A program made the translations under genes and the position numbers. 64,000 nucleotides of DNA from NCBI GenBank assembly GCA_934167485.1, contig CAKPKL010000002.1, positions 1-64,000 on the forward strand, read 5' to 3'. This DNA is from an uncultured Bacilli bacterium (GTDB lineage Bacteria > Bacillota_I > Bacilli_A > RF39 > UBA660). This document shows positions 1 to 11,886 of this stretch, piece by piece; within the stretch, counting starts at the first letter, position 1, and the number at the start of each line of letters is the position of its first letter. Under the pieces are notes generated by a model that was not told the origin of the DNA, searched no databases, and saw nothing but the letters and a program-made list of their open reading frames with translations.

Positions 1-774
1 ATTTAATGGTGTCCTTATTTCATGTGACATACTACTTAAGAAATCACTTTTGGCATTATTTGCCTTCTCTGCTGTATCTTTAGCAAGCTCTAACTCCCTT
101 ATCATTTTTACATCTGGATTCTCTATTGTAAAATATAATAAGAATGTTACAACAGTATCACAGGCTGTCATTAAAAGTAATGTAGGATTTATTTTTTGAG
201 CAATTCCAACAATAGTACCTAACACTATAAATGCAAATAATGGTAAATATTTTTTTTGTTTTAAATTTTTAAAATTAATGCACATGCATCCTATCCATAG
301 AATTATTAAAAAAGCATAAACAAAGAACATATAATTTACTGATGCACCATATGAATATACAATTCCATTATTGGTATAATATTGCATTGGTAATAAAATT
401 ATAAATATAGTATTTATCATAAAAAACAATAAGCAAAATATAGCTACATTTTTATAATATTTTGGTTCTTTTTCTTTTGTTTTTCCTTCTTTTTTATAAG
501 AAATCACAAAAACATATGCTGTAAATAATAATATATATGTTAAATAGTAAACTAATAAAAGTTTAGTAACAATTGAATTTATTGTTGGAATTTTATACAT
601 ATTAGTTACAGTTATAAAACAACCAAGTTCTATAACTAAACCAATAATATTAGAAACCATTATTGCTTTAAATATTTTATTTTCTAATGAATTAACTCTT
701 TCTTTAGAAATATAAACAACAAATAATATTGATAAATAAACCAAACTACTAATTTGCAACCATATCATACTCAT
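1..774 (-). CDS. Membrane sensor histidine kinase, N-terminal part (cut by window edge)
   Basis: An open frame of 258 codons runs from ATG at 774 off the left edge of the window. The first ~200 residues form about six hydrophobic segments (start [18 protein letters not shown]). They are followed by a short charged coiled coil ([19 protein letters not shown]) and then the H-box SHEIRTPLN of the HisKA domain, with the phospho-accepting His. The rest of HisKA and the ATPase domain lie outside the window. The architecture is a multi-membrane-span sensor feeding a hybrid or classical kinase. The signal is unknown. It is preceded by the terminator of the AMP-ligase gene, so it is probably transcribed separately. 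The start was chosen because the other nearby ATG (779) hits a stop after two codons. Confidence 0.85.
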   Translation of the reverse strand, partial: MSMIWLQISSLVYLSILFVVYISKERVNSLENKIFKAIMVSNIIGLVIELGCFITVTNMYKIPTINSIVTKLLLVYYLTYILLFTAYVFVISYKKEGKTKEKEPKYYKNVAIFCLLFFMINTIFIILLPMQYYTNNGIVYSYGASVNYMFFVYAFLIILWIGCMCINFKNLKQKKYLPLFAFIVLGTIVGIAQKINPTLLLMTACDTVVTFLLYFTIENPDVKMIRELELAKDTAEKANNAKSDFLSSMSHEIRTPLN

Positions 775-850
775 AACATCACATTCCTTATCTTTCTTTA
801 TTAATTTGATTATATCACAAAATGTTAAAATTTGTTAGTAAATAAAAAAA

Positions 851-871
851 CAATTCATTATTTTTGAATTG
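851..871 (-). terminator. Intrinsic terminator of the AMP-ligase gene
   Basis: On the minus strand, a CAATTCA/TGAATTG stem with a 7-nt loop is followed by a run of seven T. The stem overlaps the last codons and stop of the AMP-binding gene. Confidence 0.7.
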
Positions 872-2642
872 CTTTTACTTTTTGCTTACCATTTATTTCT
901 TCATAATATTGTTTCTCTAAAGCATCTAAATCTGGTTTTAAAGATGGCTTTAATGGTATATTATCAACAAAATTATATTTTGATGGTAATGTATAATTTT
1001 CTAAATTTGCTTTACAAAGATTTTGAATACTTTTTTCTACAGTTGGAGTTAATTCAATTCCATTTCTTAAAACTATAAATGCAATAGGTTTATTGATATA
1101 TTTATCATCATTTACTGTTATAATTTCACATTTATCAACATATTCATTTAATAAAATAATTTTTTTTATTTTATCAGGGAATATTTTTGTAGGTAATCCT
1201 TTGTCATCTTTTGCCATAACAATCCTTCTTATTCTTCCATCTATAAATATTTCATTATTTTCATTGAAATGTGCTAAATCACCAGTCTTATACCATACAA
1301 TACCATTCTCGTCTTCAATCAAAACTTCACTTGTAGCTGTTGGATTTTTATAATATTCCTTCATTAATGTTGGACTAAATAAATATAATTCCCCTATTTC
1401 ATTTACTCCTAATATTTTTCCATCATCTATATTAAGAATTTTAAATGAATTTCCAACTAATGCTTTTCCAACTGATCCTTTAGTTGCATTTCTTTCATAT
1501 GTATAACCAAAACTACCTAAAATTTCAGATGCACCATATCCTTGCCCAACATTAATATTTGAATTACAACTTCTAACTAAAAAATTTGCTTTTCCTTGTA
1601 ATTGTTGAGTTAAATAATCCCCACCAGTAGTAATGGATTTTAAATGTGATAAATCTAATCTTCTTACTTTTTTATTATTAACCATATCTTCAACATAAGC
1701 AGGAATTGTATTCCAATGATTAAACTTAAATTGTTTTAATCTTTTATCAATTTTTTTTGAATCAAATAAAGGATCAATATCCACACTAACACCCATACAC
1801 AATGGATCATGTATATTATTTACAAGACTATAATAAATCCATGTTGGTAGTGTATTAAAAATAGAATCATTTGGTGCGAAAGTTTGGTCAGTCATTCCCA
1901 TTTGAACTGGCATAGAGTTCATTGCCTCGTTTGTAGCTACAACTGCTTTAGCCTCACCTGTAGACCCACTCGTATATGCTATTGCTACTGATTGATTTGG
2001 AATATAGTTTGAATTAAGAATTAAATTACTATTTTCACCTATTTTTTGTAATTCATCCCAACTTATACATCTATCATCCAACTTTACTGCATTACCCTTT
2101 TTCTTAACTAATTCAATTATTGCAAACTTTAATTTATCGCCAGTTAAAACATTTGGTAATGAATTTGATAAAGATGAAACAACAACTTTAATAACACCAG
2201 CTTTATCCATAGCATTTTTCATTTGATTGCTATAGAATATATCTAAAGTAATAAAAGTTTTAGAATCAGTATTTTTTAAATGTTTCACTATGTCATCTTT
2301 ATTGTTTGCAATGTTTATCATATGTACCAATGCACCTATTTTATTTAATGCATAAAAAGATATTAGTGACTCTGGTGTGGTTAACATACACATTGAAACA
2401 ACATCGTTTGATTTAATTCCAATTTCTGCATAAGCTTTTGCTGTATTATCAATTTTCTCAAAAAATTCCTTAAAAGTAATTTTTCTTCCTAAATAATTTA
2501 AAGCAAAACAATCCAATCTATCTTTATTACAATCGTATAAATATTCATATGCAGTCATTTTTGGAAAATAATCCTTTATATTTTGTAATTTGTTTTCTCT
2601 CAAAATTTTTAATTTTAATTCTTGTAATTCTTCTTTTGTCAT
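858..2642 (-). CDS. AMP-binding (acyl-CoA synthetase-like) ligase
   Basis: A 594-aa member of the ANL adenylate-forming superfamily. Visible signatures are the phosphate-binding loop AYTSGSTGEAKAVV (residues ~223-236), GYGASE (A5-like) and YKTGDLAHF (A7 region, ribose-binding Asp). A Lys-rich C-terminal lid domain follows. The family activates a carboxylate as an acyl-AMP and usually transfers it to CoA or a carrier protein. Length and N-terminal layout fit long-chain acyl-CoA ligases, but the substrate cannot be read from the sequence. No carrier-protein or thioesterase gene is adjacent. It has its own promoter (TTGACT-N18-TATAAT) and an AGGGGG ribosome binding site, and ends in a terminator, so it appears monocistronic. 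Confidence 0.85.
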   Translation of the reverse strand: MTKEELQELKLKILRENKLQNIKDYFPKMTAYEYLYDCNKDRLDCFALNYLGRKITFKEFFEKIDNTAKAYAEIGIKSNDVVSMCMLTTPESLISFYALNKIGALVHMINIANNKDDIVKHLKNTDSKTFITLDIFYSNQMKNAMDKAGVIKVVVSSLSNSLPNVLTGDKLKFAIIELVKKKGNAVKLDDRCISWDELQKIGENSNLILNSNYIPNQSVAIAYTSGSTGEAKAVVATNEAMNSMPVQMGMTDQTFAPNDSIFNTLPTWIYYSLVNNIHDPLCMGVSVDIDPLFDSKKIDKRLKQFKFNHWNTIPAYVEDMVNNKKVRRLDLSHLKSITTGGDYLTQQLQGKANFLVRSCNSNINVGQGYGASEILGSFGYTYERNATKGSVGKALVGNSFKILNIDDGKILGVNEIGELYLFSPTLMKEYYKNPTATSEVLIEDENGIVWYKTGDLAHFNENNEIFIDGRIRRIVMAKDDKGLPTKIFPDKIKKIILLNEYVDKCEIITVNDDKYINKPIAFIVLRNGIELTPTVEKSIQNLCKANLENYTLPSKYNFVDNIPLKPSLKPDLDALEKQYYEEINGKQKVKAIQK

Positions 2643-2677
2643 AAATTTCCCCCTTTTTGGATATAAATACTATCTAA

Positions 2678-2707
2678 ATTATACTATACTTAAATAAATT
2701 AAGTCAA
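2678..2707 (-). promoter_or_regulatory. Sigma-A-type promoter of the AMP-ligase gene
   Basis: On the minus strand TTGACT (2702-2707), an 18-nt spacer and TATAAT (2678-2683) lie 36 bases upstream of the start codon. Confidence 0.75.
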
Positions 2708-2791
2708 TAAATTTAATAGTTTAATTATTATACATCTTATTTTTTATAAGTAAATAAAATTGCACGAATTGTCTATTTTTGTGTACAAAAA

Positions 2792-2819
2792 AGATTATTT
2801 GTTTTTTTTCAAATAATCT
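2792..2819 (-). terminator. Terminator of the heat-shock operon
   Basis: A perfect 10-bp stem AGATTATTTG/CAAATAATCT with an A8 loop is followed by T6 on the minus strand. It overlaps the final codons of dnaJ. Confidence 0.85.
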
Positions 2820-3919
2820 CTTATTTTCTTAAATTCTCCATTTTCTAAATCTGTTTCACTTAATTCTTCAAATAGCTTTTTTTGTTTTCTATCTAATTTA
2901 TCAGGAATTACTACATTTATAACTACATACATATTACCTTTAGAACCAGAATGTAAATCTTCTACACCTTTTCCTTTTAATCTATGTCTATCTCCTGTAT
3001 TAGCACCCTCTGGTATTGTTAATTTAACATTTCCATATAATGTAGGTATTTCTTTTTTACACCCTAATACAGCATCTGTAATAGTTATTGGAAGGTCTAA
3101 ATATATGTCATTTCCTTCTCTTTCAAATAAAGGATGAGATTTAACTCTAAATTCTAAATATAAATCTCCATTTGGTCCACCATCAGTCCCACTATCTCCT
3201 TTACCTTGTAATCTAAGTCTATTTCCTGTATCTACTCCAGCAGGTATTTTTACTTCTAAATCTTTATTCTTTCTAACTTTACCTGCTCCTCTACATTTTG
3301 AACAAGTAGAAGAATATGTTTTACCTTTTCCTCCACAATCTGGACATGTAGTTTTTGTCATAAATGATCCTAGTATTGTTCTTTGTTCTCTTGTTACAAC
3401 ACCATTACCATGACAGGTAGAACAAGTTTTTTCTCCTTTTCCACCTTTACCATGACAATCATCACATTCATCATAAAAATCTACATTTATTTCTTTTTTA
3501 CATCCAAATACAGCTTCTTCAAAATCAAGATCAACTCTCATTAATCTATCTGATCCCCTTGTAGCTCTTGATCTAGATGAACTACCTCCAAAATTAGAGA
3601 ATCCACCAAATCCACCAAAAGATGAACCAAATAAATCACTAAATATATCACTAAAATCAAATCCAGAGAAATCAAATCCAGCTCCACCATTCATCTGATC
3701 AAATGCAGCATGACCATATTGATCATATTGTTTTCTTTTTTCTGCATCAGATAACACAGCATATGCCTCTTGTGCTTCTTTAAATTTTTCAGCAGCATCT
3801 GGTTCTTTAGACACGTCTGGGTGGTACTTCTTTGCTAATTTTCTAAAGGCACTTTTTATTTCTTTTTCATCTGCATTTTTATCTACACCAAGTACCTCAT
3901 AGTAATCTCTTTTTTCCAT
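2795..3919 (-). CDS. dnaJ: Chaperone protein DnaJ
   Basis: A 374-aa type I Hsp40 co-chaperone that delivers unfolded clients to DnaK and stimulates its ATPase. The J domain (1-70) contains the HPD motif (KYHPDVS). A Gly/Phe-rich linker follows (~75-120, [11 protein letters not shown]). The zinc domain has all four CxxCxGxG repeats ([32 protein letters not shown]), then the two C-terminal client-binding domains. Length is typical. The RBS is AGGAGG. It is the last gene of the hrcA operon, 11 bases after pepF, and ends at a strong terminator. Confidence 0.98.
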   Translation of the reverse strand: MEKRDYYEVLGVDKNADEKEIKSAFRKLAKKYHPDVSKEPDAAEKFKEAQEAYAVLSDAEKRKQYDQYGHAAFDQMNGGAGFDFSGFDFSDIFSDLFGSSFGGFGGFSNFGGSSSRSRATRGSDRLMRVDLDFEEAVFGCKKEINVDFYDECDDCHGKGGKGEKTCSTCHGNGVVTREQRTILGSFMTKTTCPDCGGKGKTYSSTCSKCRGAGKVRKNKDLEVKIPAGVDTGNRLRLQGKGDSGTDGGPNGDLYLEFRVKSHPLFEREGNDIYLDLPITITDAVLGCKKEIPTLYGNVKLTIPEGANTGDRHRLKGKGVEDLHSGSKGNMYVVINVVIPDKLDRKQKKLFEELSETDLENGEFKKIRDYLKKNK

Positions 3920-3930
3920 ACAACATCCTC

Positions 3931-5718
3931 CTATAATAATTCTTTTAATTCATTTAACTTCTTATTAAACATATCCATAGCTTCTTCAATAGGTTTTGTA
4001 GAAGTCATATCTACACCTACTTTTTTCAATATTTCAAGTGGATAATCACTACCACCACTCTTTAAGAATTCTAAATATTTATCACGAGTATCATCTTTGC
4101 AAGAAAGTATTCTACTTGCTATTGAAAGTGCTGAAGAAAGCCCAGTTGCATATTTATACACATAAAATGGTGTATAAAAGTGTGGTATTCTTGACCATTC
4201 ATATCTAATATAATCATCACTTACTACATTATCTCCATAATATAGTTTATTTAAATTATAATAAGTTGTTGATAACTCTTTTTCAGTTAATGGAATACCA
4301 TCCTGTTCTTTTTTATGCACAATATACTCAAATTCAGCAAACATAGTTTGTCTAAATATAGTAGTTCTTACTGTATCTAAGAAATCCACTAAATAATACA
4401 TTTTTTCTTCTTTTGTTTTTGCTTTTTTATATAAATAATCATTTATTAATACTTCATTTACTGTAGATGCTATCTCTGCTAAAAATATAGGATAACTAGA
4501 ATCTACATAATTTTGACTTTTTGAATAATAAGAATGCATAGAATGACCTAATTCATGTCCCATAGTACTTACTGCATCTACGGTATCATTATAATTAAGA
4601 AGTACATATGGATAAGAATCGTAGCATCCCCAAGAATAAGCTCCTGATTTTTTACCACTACTTGGATATATATCTATCCAATGTTCTTGAAAAGCTTTAT
4701 TTAAATCATTTAAATACTTTTCACCTAAAGGTTTTAAAGCTTCAAAAACTATTTTTTTACCTTCATCAAAATCTATTTTATCAGTTGGAGCTTCTGTTAA
4801 ATCAACATAAATATCGTACATATGAAGTTCTTCAAGTCCAAGGCATTTTTTTCTTAAATCCATATAATCATACATTAAATATAAATTTTTATGAATAGTT
4901 TCTATTAAATTTTTATACACACTTATATCTATATTATCATCAAACAAACTTCTCTCTAAATTAGATGGAAATTTCTTTACTTTAGTAACAAATGATGACT
5001 CTTTTATCTTTCCAACATAAGCTGCTGCTAAAGTATTTTTTAAAGATTTATAATAAGAATACATAGCATTAAATGCATCTTCCCTTACTCTTCTATCTTT
5101 ACTTTTCATATAAATAATATAATTACTTGATGTAAGTTCTACCTCATCACCATTTTCATCTTTAATTGTACCTAAATTTATATCTGCATTATCTATATTA
5201 TTAAATACTTTAGAACAATTTCCAAATGCATTAAGTGCTTGAACAAAAATCTCTTCTTCATTACTTTTTAGTGAATGAGACTTATACCTATATATACATT
5301 CTAAATAAAATTCATATTCTAAAAGTCTTTTATCTTCTTTTATATAATCTTTTACTTTAGAATAATCAAAGTCCATCATTTCAGGTTCTATAAATGAATA
5401 CTTTTCACTTATATCTTCACTTAATTTTTCAATTTTCATATTAAGTGCCTTACGATCATTATCTTTTGTATCAACATCTAAATTCATTTTAGAATAAATA
5501 TATAATTTTTCTAATAATCTATCTTGTTTTTCTGTTATTTTTAAAAAATTATATAAAGTATCACTGCTATCCATAATATGTGATTTATATTCTAATATTT
5601 TAGGTGTTAAAACATTTACTTCTTCAATATCCTGATTTACTTCATTTATGTCTTTATACATAGAGCTTAAATTCCATTTAAATTCATTAGGTACTTCACT
5701 ACGATTCTTATATTCCAT
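3931..5718 (-). CDS. pepF: Oligoendopeptidase F (M3 family)
   Basis: A 595-aa zinc metallopeptidase of the M3B family that cleaves short cytoplasmic peptides. The zinc motif HELGH is seen in [14 protein letters not shown] (~residues 384-397), with the downstream glutamate region [11 protein letters not shown]. Length matches PepF (~600 aa). It lies between dnaK and dnaJ, 48 bases after dnaK and 11 before dnaJ, with its own RBS (AAAGGAG) and no visible promoter or terminator between. It is therefore probably co-transcribed from the CIRCE-controlled promoter, which would link peptide turnover to heat shock. That position is unusual; dnaK and dnaJ are normally adjacent. Confidence 0.95.
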   Translation of the reverse strand: MEYKNRSEVPNEFKWNLSSMYKDINEVNQDIEEVNVLTPKILEYKSHIMDSSDTLYNFLKITEKQDRLLEKLYIYSKMNLDVDTKDNDRKALNMKIEKLSEDISEKYSFIEPEMMDFDYSKVKDYIKEDKRLLEYEFYLECIYRYKSHSLKSNEEEIFVQALNAFGNCSKVFNNIDNADINLGTIKDENGDEVELTSSNYIIYMKSKDRRVREDAFNAMYSYYKSLKNTLAAAYVGKIKESSFVTKVKKFPSNLERSLFDDNIDISVYKNLIETIHKNLYLMYDYMDLRKKCLGLEELHMYDIYVDLTEAPTDKIDFDEGKKIVFEALKPLGEKYLNDLNKAFQEHWIDIYPSSGKKSGAYSWGCYDSYPYVLLNYNDTVDAVSTMGHELGHSMHSYYSKSQNYVDSSYPIFLAEIASTVNEVLINDYLYKKAKTKEEKMYYLVDFLDTVRTTIFRQTMFAEFEYIVHKKEQDGIPLTEKELSTTYYNLNKLYYGDNVVSDDYIRYEWSRIPHFYTPFYVYKYATGLSSALSIASRILSCKDDTRDKYLEFLKSGGSDYPLEILKKVGVDMTSTKPIEEAMDMFNKKLNELKELL

Positions 5719-5766
5719 AATTTTCTCCTTTTAACTTAAGAAGTTCTAGTTACCTAGAACTTCATT

Positions 5767-8203
<2,437 letters not shown>

Positions 8204-8217
8204 AAATTACCTCTTTT

Positions 8218-9210
8218 CTACTTTGAATTGAAACTATTTTTTATATATTCAAGAAGTGTAATTACTCTATCATATTCCATTCTTTTTGGTCCAATCAAAG
8301 CAATGGTTCCTTCTTCTCCATTAATTGTATATTTAGTTTTGATAACTGTTACATCATCATCAAAATTATTTTCGCTACCTATATATATATTAATACCATT
8401 ATCATCAGATTCTTCAATAGATTTAACAATTTGTTTATCATCAAATTTACTAACTATCTCTCTAATCTTATCAACATCATTAAATTCTGGTTGCATCAAT
8501 ATATTCTCTCTACCTCTTACTTGTACTGATTCAGTTGCAAAATCACTAAATGCATTATAGAAAGCATTATATAAAACATCATGTTGATGAACGTATTGAG
8601 CTATAATTGGTTTTACTCTAAATTCTAATACTTCACTTACAGAATTTATACTAGTACCAACTATTATTTTATTAATAAGATCAACAGTTTGTTTTATTTC
8701 TTTTGAATCTACATTATCGGGAATATAAATATTCTTGTGTTCAACATGTCCCTTATCAGTAACTACGATTGCTACTAAATTATTTGAATCAATTGGCACA
8801 ACCTCTATTTTTTGAACTAAATTTTCATTTGAATGTTTACCTAGTACAACAGTAGTATAATGAGTAAGTTCAGATATAATTTCCATACTTTTTAAAATTA
8901 CATCATTAATTACTAAAGATTTATTATCTACTATAGTTTGTAACTTCATCATATCATTTTGAGTAAGTTCTTTAGGTTTCATTATATTATCTACATAATA
9001 TCTGTAACCTGCTTCACTTGGAACTCTTCCAGATGATATATGAGTTTTCTCAAGTAGTCCTATTTCTTCTAGATAATTCATCTCAGCTCTAATAGTTGCA
9101 CTTGAACATCTCATAATATTACAAAGTGCTTTAGAACTAACTGGTCTTGCATTTTGTACATATTTTTCAACTATAAGTTTTAAAAGTTGTTCCTGACGTT
9201 TACTAATCAC
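8218..9210 (-). CDS. hrcA: Heat-inducible transcription repressor HrcA
   Basis: A 330-aa repressor of class I heat-shock genes that binds CIRCE elements. The N-terminal winged helix (1-~75) shows KRQEQLLKLIVEKYV, ARPVSSKAL, SSATIRAEMNYLEEIGLLEKTH and SSGRVPSEAGYRYYVD, all typical of HrcA. The GAF-like middle and dimerisation regions follow. Translation starts at a GTG after AGAGGTGG. First gene of the operon, directly below two CIRCE sites, so it is autoregulated with grpE, dnaK, pepF and dnaJ. Confidence 0.97.
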   Translation of the reverse strand: MISKRQEQLLKLIVEKYVQNARPVSSKALCNIMRCSSATIRAEMNYLEEIGLLEKTHISSGRVPSEAGYRYYVDNIMKPKELTQNDMMKLQTIVDNKSLVINDVILKSMEIISELTHYTTVVLGKHSNENLVQKIEVVPIDSNNLVAIVVTDKGHVEHKNIYIPDNVDSKEIKQTVDLINKIIVGTSINSVSEVLEFRVKPIIAQYVHQHDVLYNAFYNAFSDFATESVQVRGRENILMQPEFNDVDKIREIVSKFDDKQIVKSIEESDDNGINIYIGSENNFDDDVTVIKTKYTINGEEGTIALIGPKRMEYDRVITLLEYIKNSFNSK

Positions 9211-9265
9211 TTTACCACCTCTACTACATTAGTATATAGCATTTTTAATGAAATATAACAATTAT

Positions 9266-9292
9266 TCAGCACTATTCTTTCCTAAGTGCTAA
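9266..9292. promoter_or_regulatory. CIRCE operator 1
   Basis: TCAGCACTA-N9-AAGTGCTAA is an inverted repeat matching CIRCE (TTAGCACTC-N9-GAGTGCTAA) with the exact 9-nt spacer. It lies just downstream of the hrcA -10 box, the usual site for HrcA repression. Confidence 0.92.
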
Positions 9293-9296
9293 AACA

Positions 9297-9325
9297 AGTA
9301 TACTACCTTTCTTTGGCACTGTCAA
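9297..9325 (-). promoter_or_regulatory. Promoter of the hrcA heat-shock operon
   Basis: On the minus strand TTGACA (9320-9325), a 17-nt spacer and TATACT (9297-9302). It is nearly consensus and sits between the two CIRCE operators. Confidence 0.9.
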
Positions 9326-9339
9326 TAGTTAAATGCTAA
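9313..9339. promoter_or_regulatory. CIRCE operator 2 (diverged)
   Basis: TTGGCACTG-N9-AAATGCTAA keeps the CIRCE spacing with more mismatches. It overlaps the -35 box, so HrcA could bind on both sides of the promoter. Confidence 0.75.
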
Positions 9340-9361
9340 TTTCACATTTTTTTCATAAAAA

Positions 9362-9380
9362 AAGTATGTATCACATACTT
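9362..9380 (-). terminator. Terminator of lipoprotein gene 2
   Basis: On the minus strand AAGTATGT/ACATACTT with a 3-nt loop, then T-rich sequence, two bases after the stop codon. It insulates the hrcA promoter from the upstream genes. Confidence 0.8.
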
Positions 9381-9382
9381 AA

Positions 9383-9721
9383 CTATTTACATTTATAATC
9401 ATATCCTTCATATTGTTCTTTTATTTTATTTTTATCTCCATCTAATTTAATAGTATCACTCATACGAGATGTAATTATTTTATTATCTAAACTTAAATTA
9501 TATTCATTTTTATATTCTTTTATTTCTTCATAATAATCTGAAGCCTTATTATTATCTTTAAATATCATTTTATCTATACTCGTATATTCATTCTTTTTAA
9601 AATCAAATACTATTTTATTTTTAATCTTAACATCTTCATATTTCTCTTCATATGTACAGGTTAATTTATTAGAACAGCCACATAAAAATACAATTAATAA
9701 AACCAATACTATTTTTTTCAC
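9383..9721 (-). CDS. Small lipoprotein (paralogue of the upstream gene)
   Basis: 112 aa with a lipoprotein signal peptide: MKKIVLVLLIVFLCGCSN, lipobox LCGC, lipidated Cys ~16. The mature part is about 95 aa of charged Lys/Asp/Glu-rich sequence. It has a Cys soon after the lipid anchor (KLTC) and a terminal YKCK, a pair that could form a disulfide. It closely resembles the gene at 9764-10120 in layout (LTC at the N-terminus, MIFKD in the middle, YKCK at the end), so the two are tandem duplicates. Start is GTG behind GGTGAT. The plan recalls small lipoproteins such as the YehR/DUF1307 group, but I cannot assign it. Function unknown; outer-face membrane location inferred. Confidence 0.8.
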   Translation of the reverse strand: MKKIVLVLLIVFLCGCSNKLTCTYEEKYEDVKIKNKIVFDFKKNEYTSIDKMIFKDNNKASDYYEEIKEYKNEYNLSLDNKIITSRMSDTIKLDGDKNKIKEQYEGYDYKCK

Positions 9722-9753
9722 TTTATCACCACTAAAGTATATTCTAAAAAAAA

Positions 9754-9789
9754 AGAATAATGATTATTTACATTTATAACCATTATTCT
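9754..9789 (-). terminator. Terminator of lipoprotein gene 1
   Basis: On the minus strand AGAATAATG pairs with CATTATTCT, followed by T9. The stem encloses the last codons and the stop of the gene ending at 9764. Confidence 0.7.
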
Positions 9790-10120
9790 CTAATTCTTTT
9801 CTCATATTATCTTCTGTTTGATCATACTTAGAATAATCTTTTTCACTTATCATAGTTACTTTATTCTTCTTTTGCTTTATATTATAATCTTCATCCAAAG
9901 ACGTAAATATTGTATAGTATTCTTTAGCACTATCTTCATCTTTAAATATCATAGTATAATTAATTTCTGCTTTCTCTATTTTATTCTTTTTAGAAGTAAA
10001 TGTTATTTTTTGTTCAGTGTCATAATTCTCTTCTGAACCTTTTAATGTACAAGTTAAAGTACTCTTACACCCTGTTAATAATCCTACTGTAATTAAACTT
10101 AATATTAAATATTTTTTCAC
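9764..10120 (-). CDS. Small lipoprotein (tandem paralogue)
   Basis: 118 aa. The signal peptide and lipobox are MKKYLILSLITVGLLTGCKS, with lipidation expected at Cys18. The mature region is a small beta-rich-looking domain (STLTCTLKG, TEQKITFTSKKNKIEKAEINY, MIFKDEDSAKEYY) ending NGYKCK. It has the same Cys pair and MIFKD motif as its neighbour at 9383-9721. Start is GTG after AAGGGGATGAT. It follows the rhomboid gene by only 12 bases and is probably co-transcribed with it, although a direct link (for example a rhomboid substrate) is speculation. Function unknown. Confidence 0.8.
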   Translation of the reverse strand: MKKYLILSLITVGLLTGCKSTLTCTLKGSEENYDTEQKITFTSKKNKIEKAEINYTMIFKDEDSAKEYYTIFTSLDEDYNIKQKKNKVTMISEKDYSKYDQTEDNMRKELENNGYKCK

Positions 10121-10132
10121 TTTATCATCCCC

Positions 10133-11302
10133 TTATCTTACAAATACCATATATATTAAGAATCCTACAAAAATAGTAGTTATTACTATTCCATTTATAA
10201 TATCTGCTTTTAAACTTTTATATTTAACTCCTACCGATGAAGCTAAGAATACTCCACCTATAAGACCTCCTACATGCGCTAAATTATTTACATTAGAAAC
10301 TATAAATCCTATTATTAAATTTATAGCTATTAAAGGTATTATTTGACTTTTAATAACTCCACTAAGATATACCCTGTAATGATATCCAAAATATAGAAGT
10401 GCTCCTAACAATCCAAAGATTGCTCCACTTGCTCCTACTGATACATATCTATCTTGTAAAAATAACATTGAAAATAAATTACCAATTATTCCACTACCTA
10501 TAAATAATATAGAATATTTTACTTTACCAAAGAAACTTTCTAACTGAGGTCCTATTATATATAAACTATACATATTAAGAATAAAATGTAATAATCCAGC
10601 ATGTAAAAATATTGATGTTATAAGTCTATAAGTTTGAGTATAATCTCTTCCCATTTCATTGAAATTTAGGAGTGCTCCAAAATTAGCTAAAACATTTGGA
10701 TTAAGTTCTATAACACTACCTGAAAGAAATGCAGTTATTAGAAAAAGTATCAAACATATTCCCATAAATATATAAGTCATAATAGGAGTTTTCTTAGAAA
10801 ATACCTCTTCAGCTTTTTTTGACTCTTCATAATTCTTTTTATTTATATCATCTGTTAATTTAATAAATAATTCCATACCTTCTTTATTAGTTTCTTCAAC
10901 TTCTAATATATTTGGAAATTTATTTATTATAAATGAATACTTTTTCAAATCATCTATATTTTTTACATTAGCACATTCTATATTATCAAAATTCTTATTA
11001 TCTAAATTAACATTATCACCAAGATTAACAAATATACTAAGTGTTGTCATTTTAAATGAAAACATTTTTCTTTTAATTCTTTTTAATATTTGTTTTGTTC
11101 TAAATATATCAAAGTTTAATTGTTCATCATTATGTATATAATTAGATACTATTCTTATTATTTTATAATCAGCTTCATTATTTTCTAACCATATCTCGTC
11201 TTTAGCACCATGAAGCACTACAGGATTATATCCTTGTATTGTTATAAAATAATGAAGTAATTTCATTACTATTTCATCATTTTTATTCAAAGTAATATTC
11301 AT
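10133..11302 (-). CDS. Rhomboid-family intramembrane serine protease
   Basis: 389 aa. The N-terminal ~175 residues are a soluble cytoplasmic domain without recognised motifs, followed by about seven membrane spans. Rhomboid signatures are HAGLLHFILNMYSLYIIG (loop and second span), the catalytic serine in GASGAIFGLLGALLYFG, and the catalytic histidine in AHVGGLIGG. Rhomboids cut single-span membrane proteins within the bilayer. The large soluble N-terminus resembles YqgP-type Firmicute rhomboids, which also carry an extra cytoplasmic domain. It heads a short unit with the lipoprotein gene 12 bases downstream. Substrates cannot be inferred; several single-span surface proteins are encoded nearby. 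Confidence 0.92.
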   Translation of the reverse strand: MNITLNKNDEIVMKLLHYFITIQGYNPVVLHGAKDEIWLENNEADYKIIRIVSNYIHNDEQLNFDIFRTKQILKRIKRKMFSFKMTTLSIFVNLGDNVNLDNKNFDNIECANVKNIDDLKKYSFIINKFPNILEVEETNKEGMELFIKLTDDINKKNYEESKKAEEVFSKKTPIMTYIFMGICLILFLITAFLSGSVIELNPNVLANFGALLNFNEMGRDYTQTYRLITSIFLHAGLLHFILNMYSLYIIGPQLESFFGKVKYSILFIGSGIIGNLFSMLFLQDRYVSVGASGAIFGLLGALLYFGYHYRVYLSGVIKSQIIPLIAINLIIGFIVSNVNNLAHVGGLIGGVFLASSVGVKYKSLKADIINGIVITTIFVGFLIYMVFVR

Positions 11303-11363
11303 TTTATCACTTCCATCTATTAATATTTTAATATATTTAGAATAATATGTAAAGAGGTGGATT

Positions 11364-11819
11364 ATGAAAAAGTTACTTAAATTTCTAGGTTTATTATTAC
11401 CATGGTTTATTGGAAGCTTAATATTTAAGAGTGATACTATATTTTACAAAGGTTTAAATAAACCATTTTTTGCTCCAAAACCTATAATATTTGGAATAGT
11501 ATGGCCTATTTTATACATTTTAATTACTATATCTATTTATAAAATATTTAAAAATAATAGTTATAAAAATACACAAGATTATAATAAAACACTATTAATT
11601 AATTATTTTTCTAATCAGTTATTTTCATTTTTATTCTTTACTTTAAAAAGCCCTTTTTTAGCGCTCATTGATACTATAATAGTTCTTCTAAGTTCTTTAT
11701 TTCTTTACTATGAAACTAAAGAACTCGATGATAAAGCATCAAAGTTACTTATACCATATATAATATGGAATTTGTTCGCATCCATACTAATTACTGCAAT
11801 AATTTTTATGAATTTATAA
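11364..11819 (+). CDS. tspO: TspO/MBR family membrane protein
   Basis: 151 aa with five hydrophobic spans. It keeps the family core: PWFIGSLIF near the N-terminus, then YKGLNKPFFAPKPIIFGIVWPILYILITISIY, which matches the TspO pattern of KP-W-P-P followed by VWxxLY. The usual Trp and Pro residues (canonical PPWTPPxWVF) are partly replaced by Phe and Lys/Ile. TspO proteins bind porphyrins and tryptophan-derived ligands in the cytoplasmic membrane; the physiological role varies. RBS AAAGAGGTGG. It is read divergently from the rhomboid gene. One of only two plus-strand genes in the window. Confidence 0.88.
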   Translation: MKKLLKFLGLLLPWFIGSLIFKSDTIFYKGLNKPFFAPKPIIFGIVWPILYILITISIYKIFKNNSYKNTQDYNKTLLINYFSNQLFSFLFFTLKSPFLALIDTIIVLLSSLFLYYETKELDDKASKLLIPYIIWNLFASILITAIIFMNL

Positions 11820-11886
11820 ATTACTCTAGTAAATTTGCTATATATATGTTATTATTATTTAGTAATATATAGTAATGGAGGTTAAG

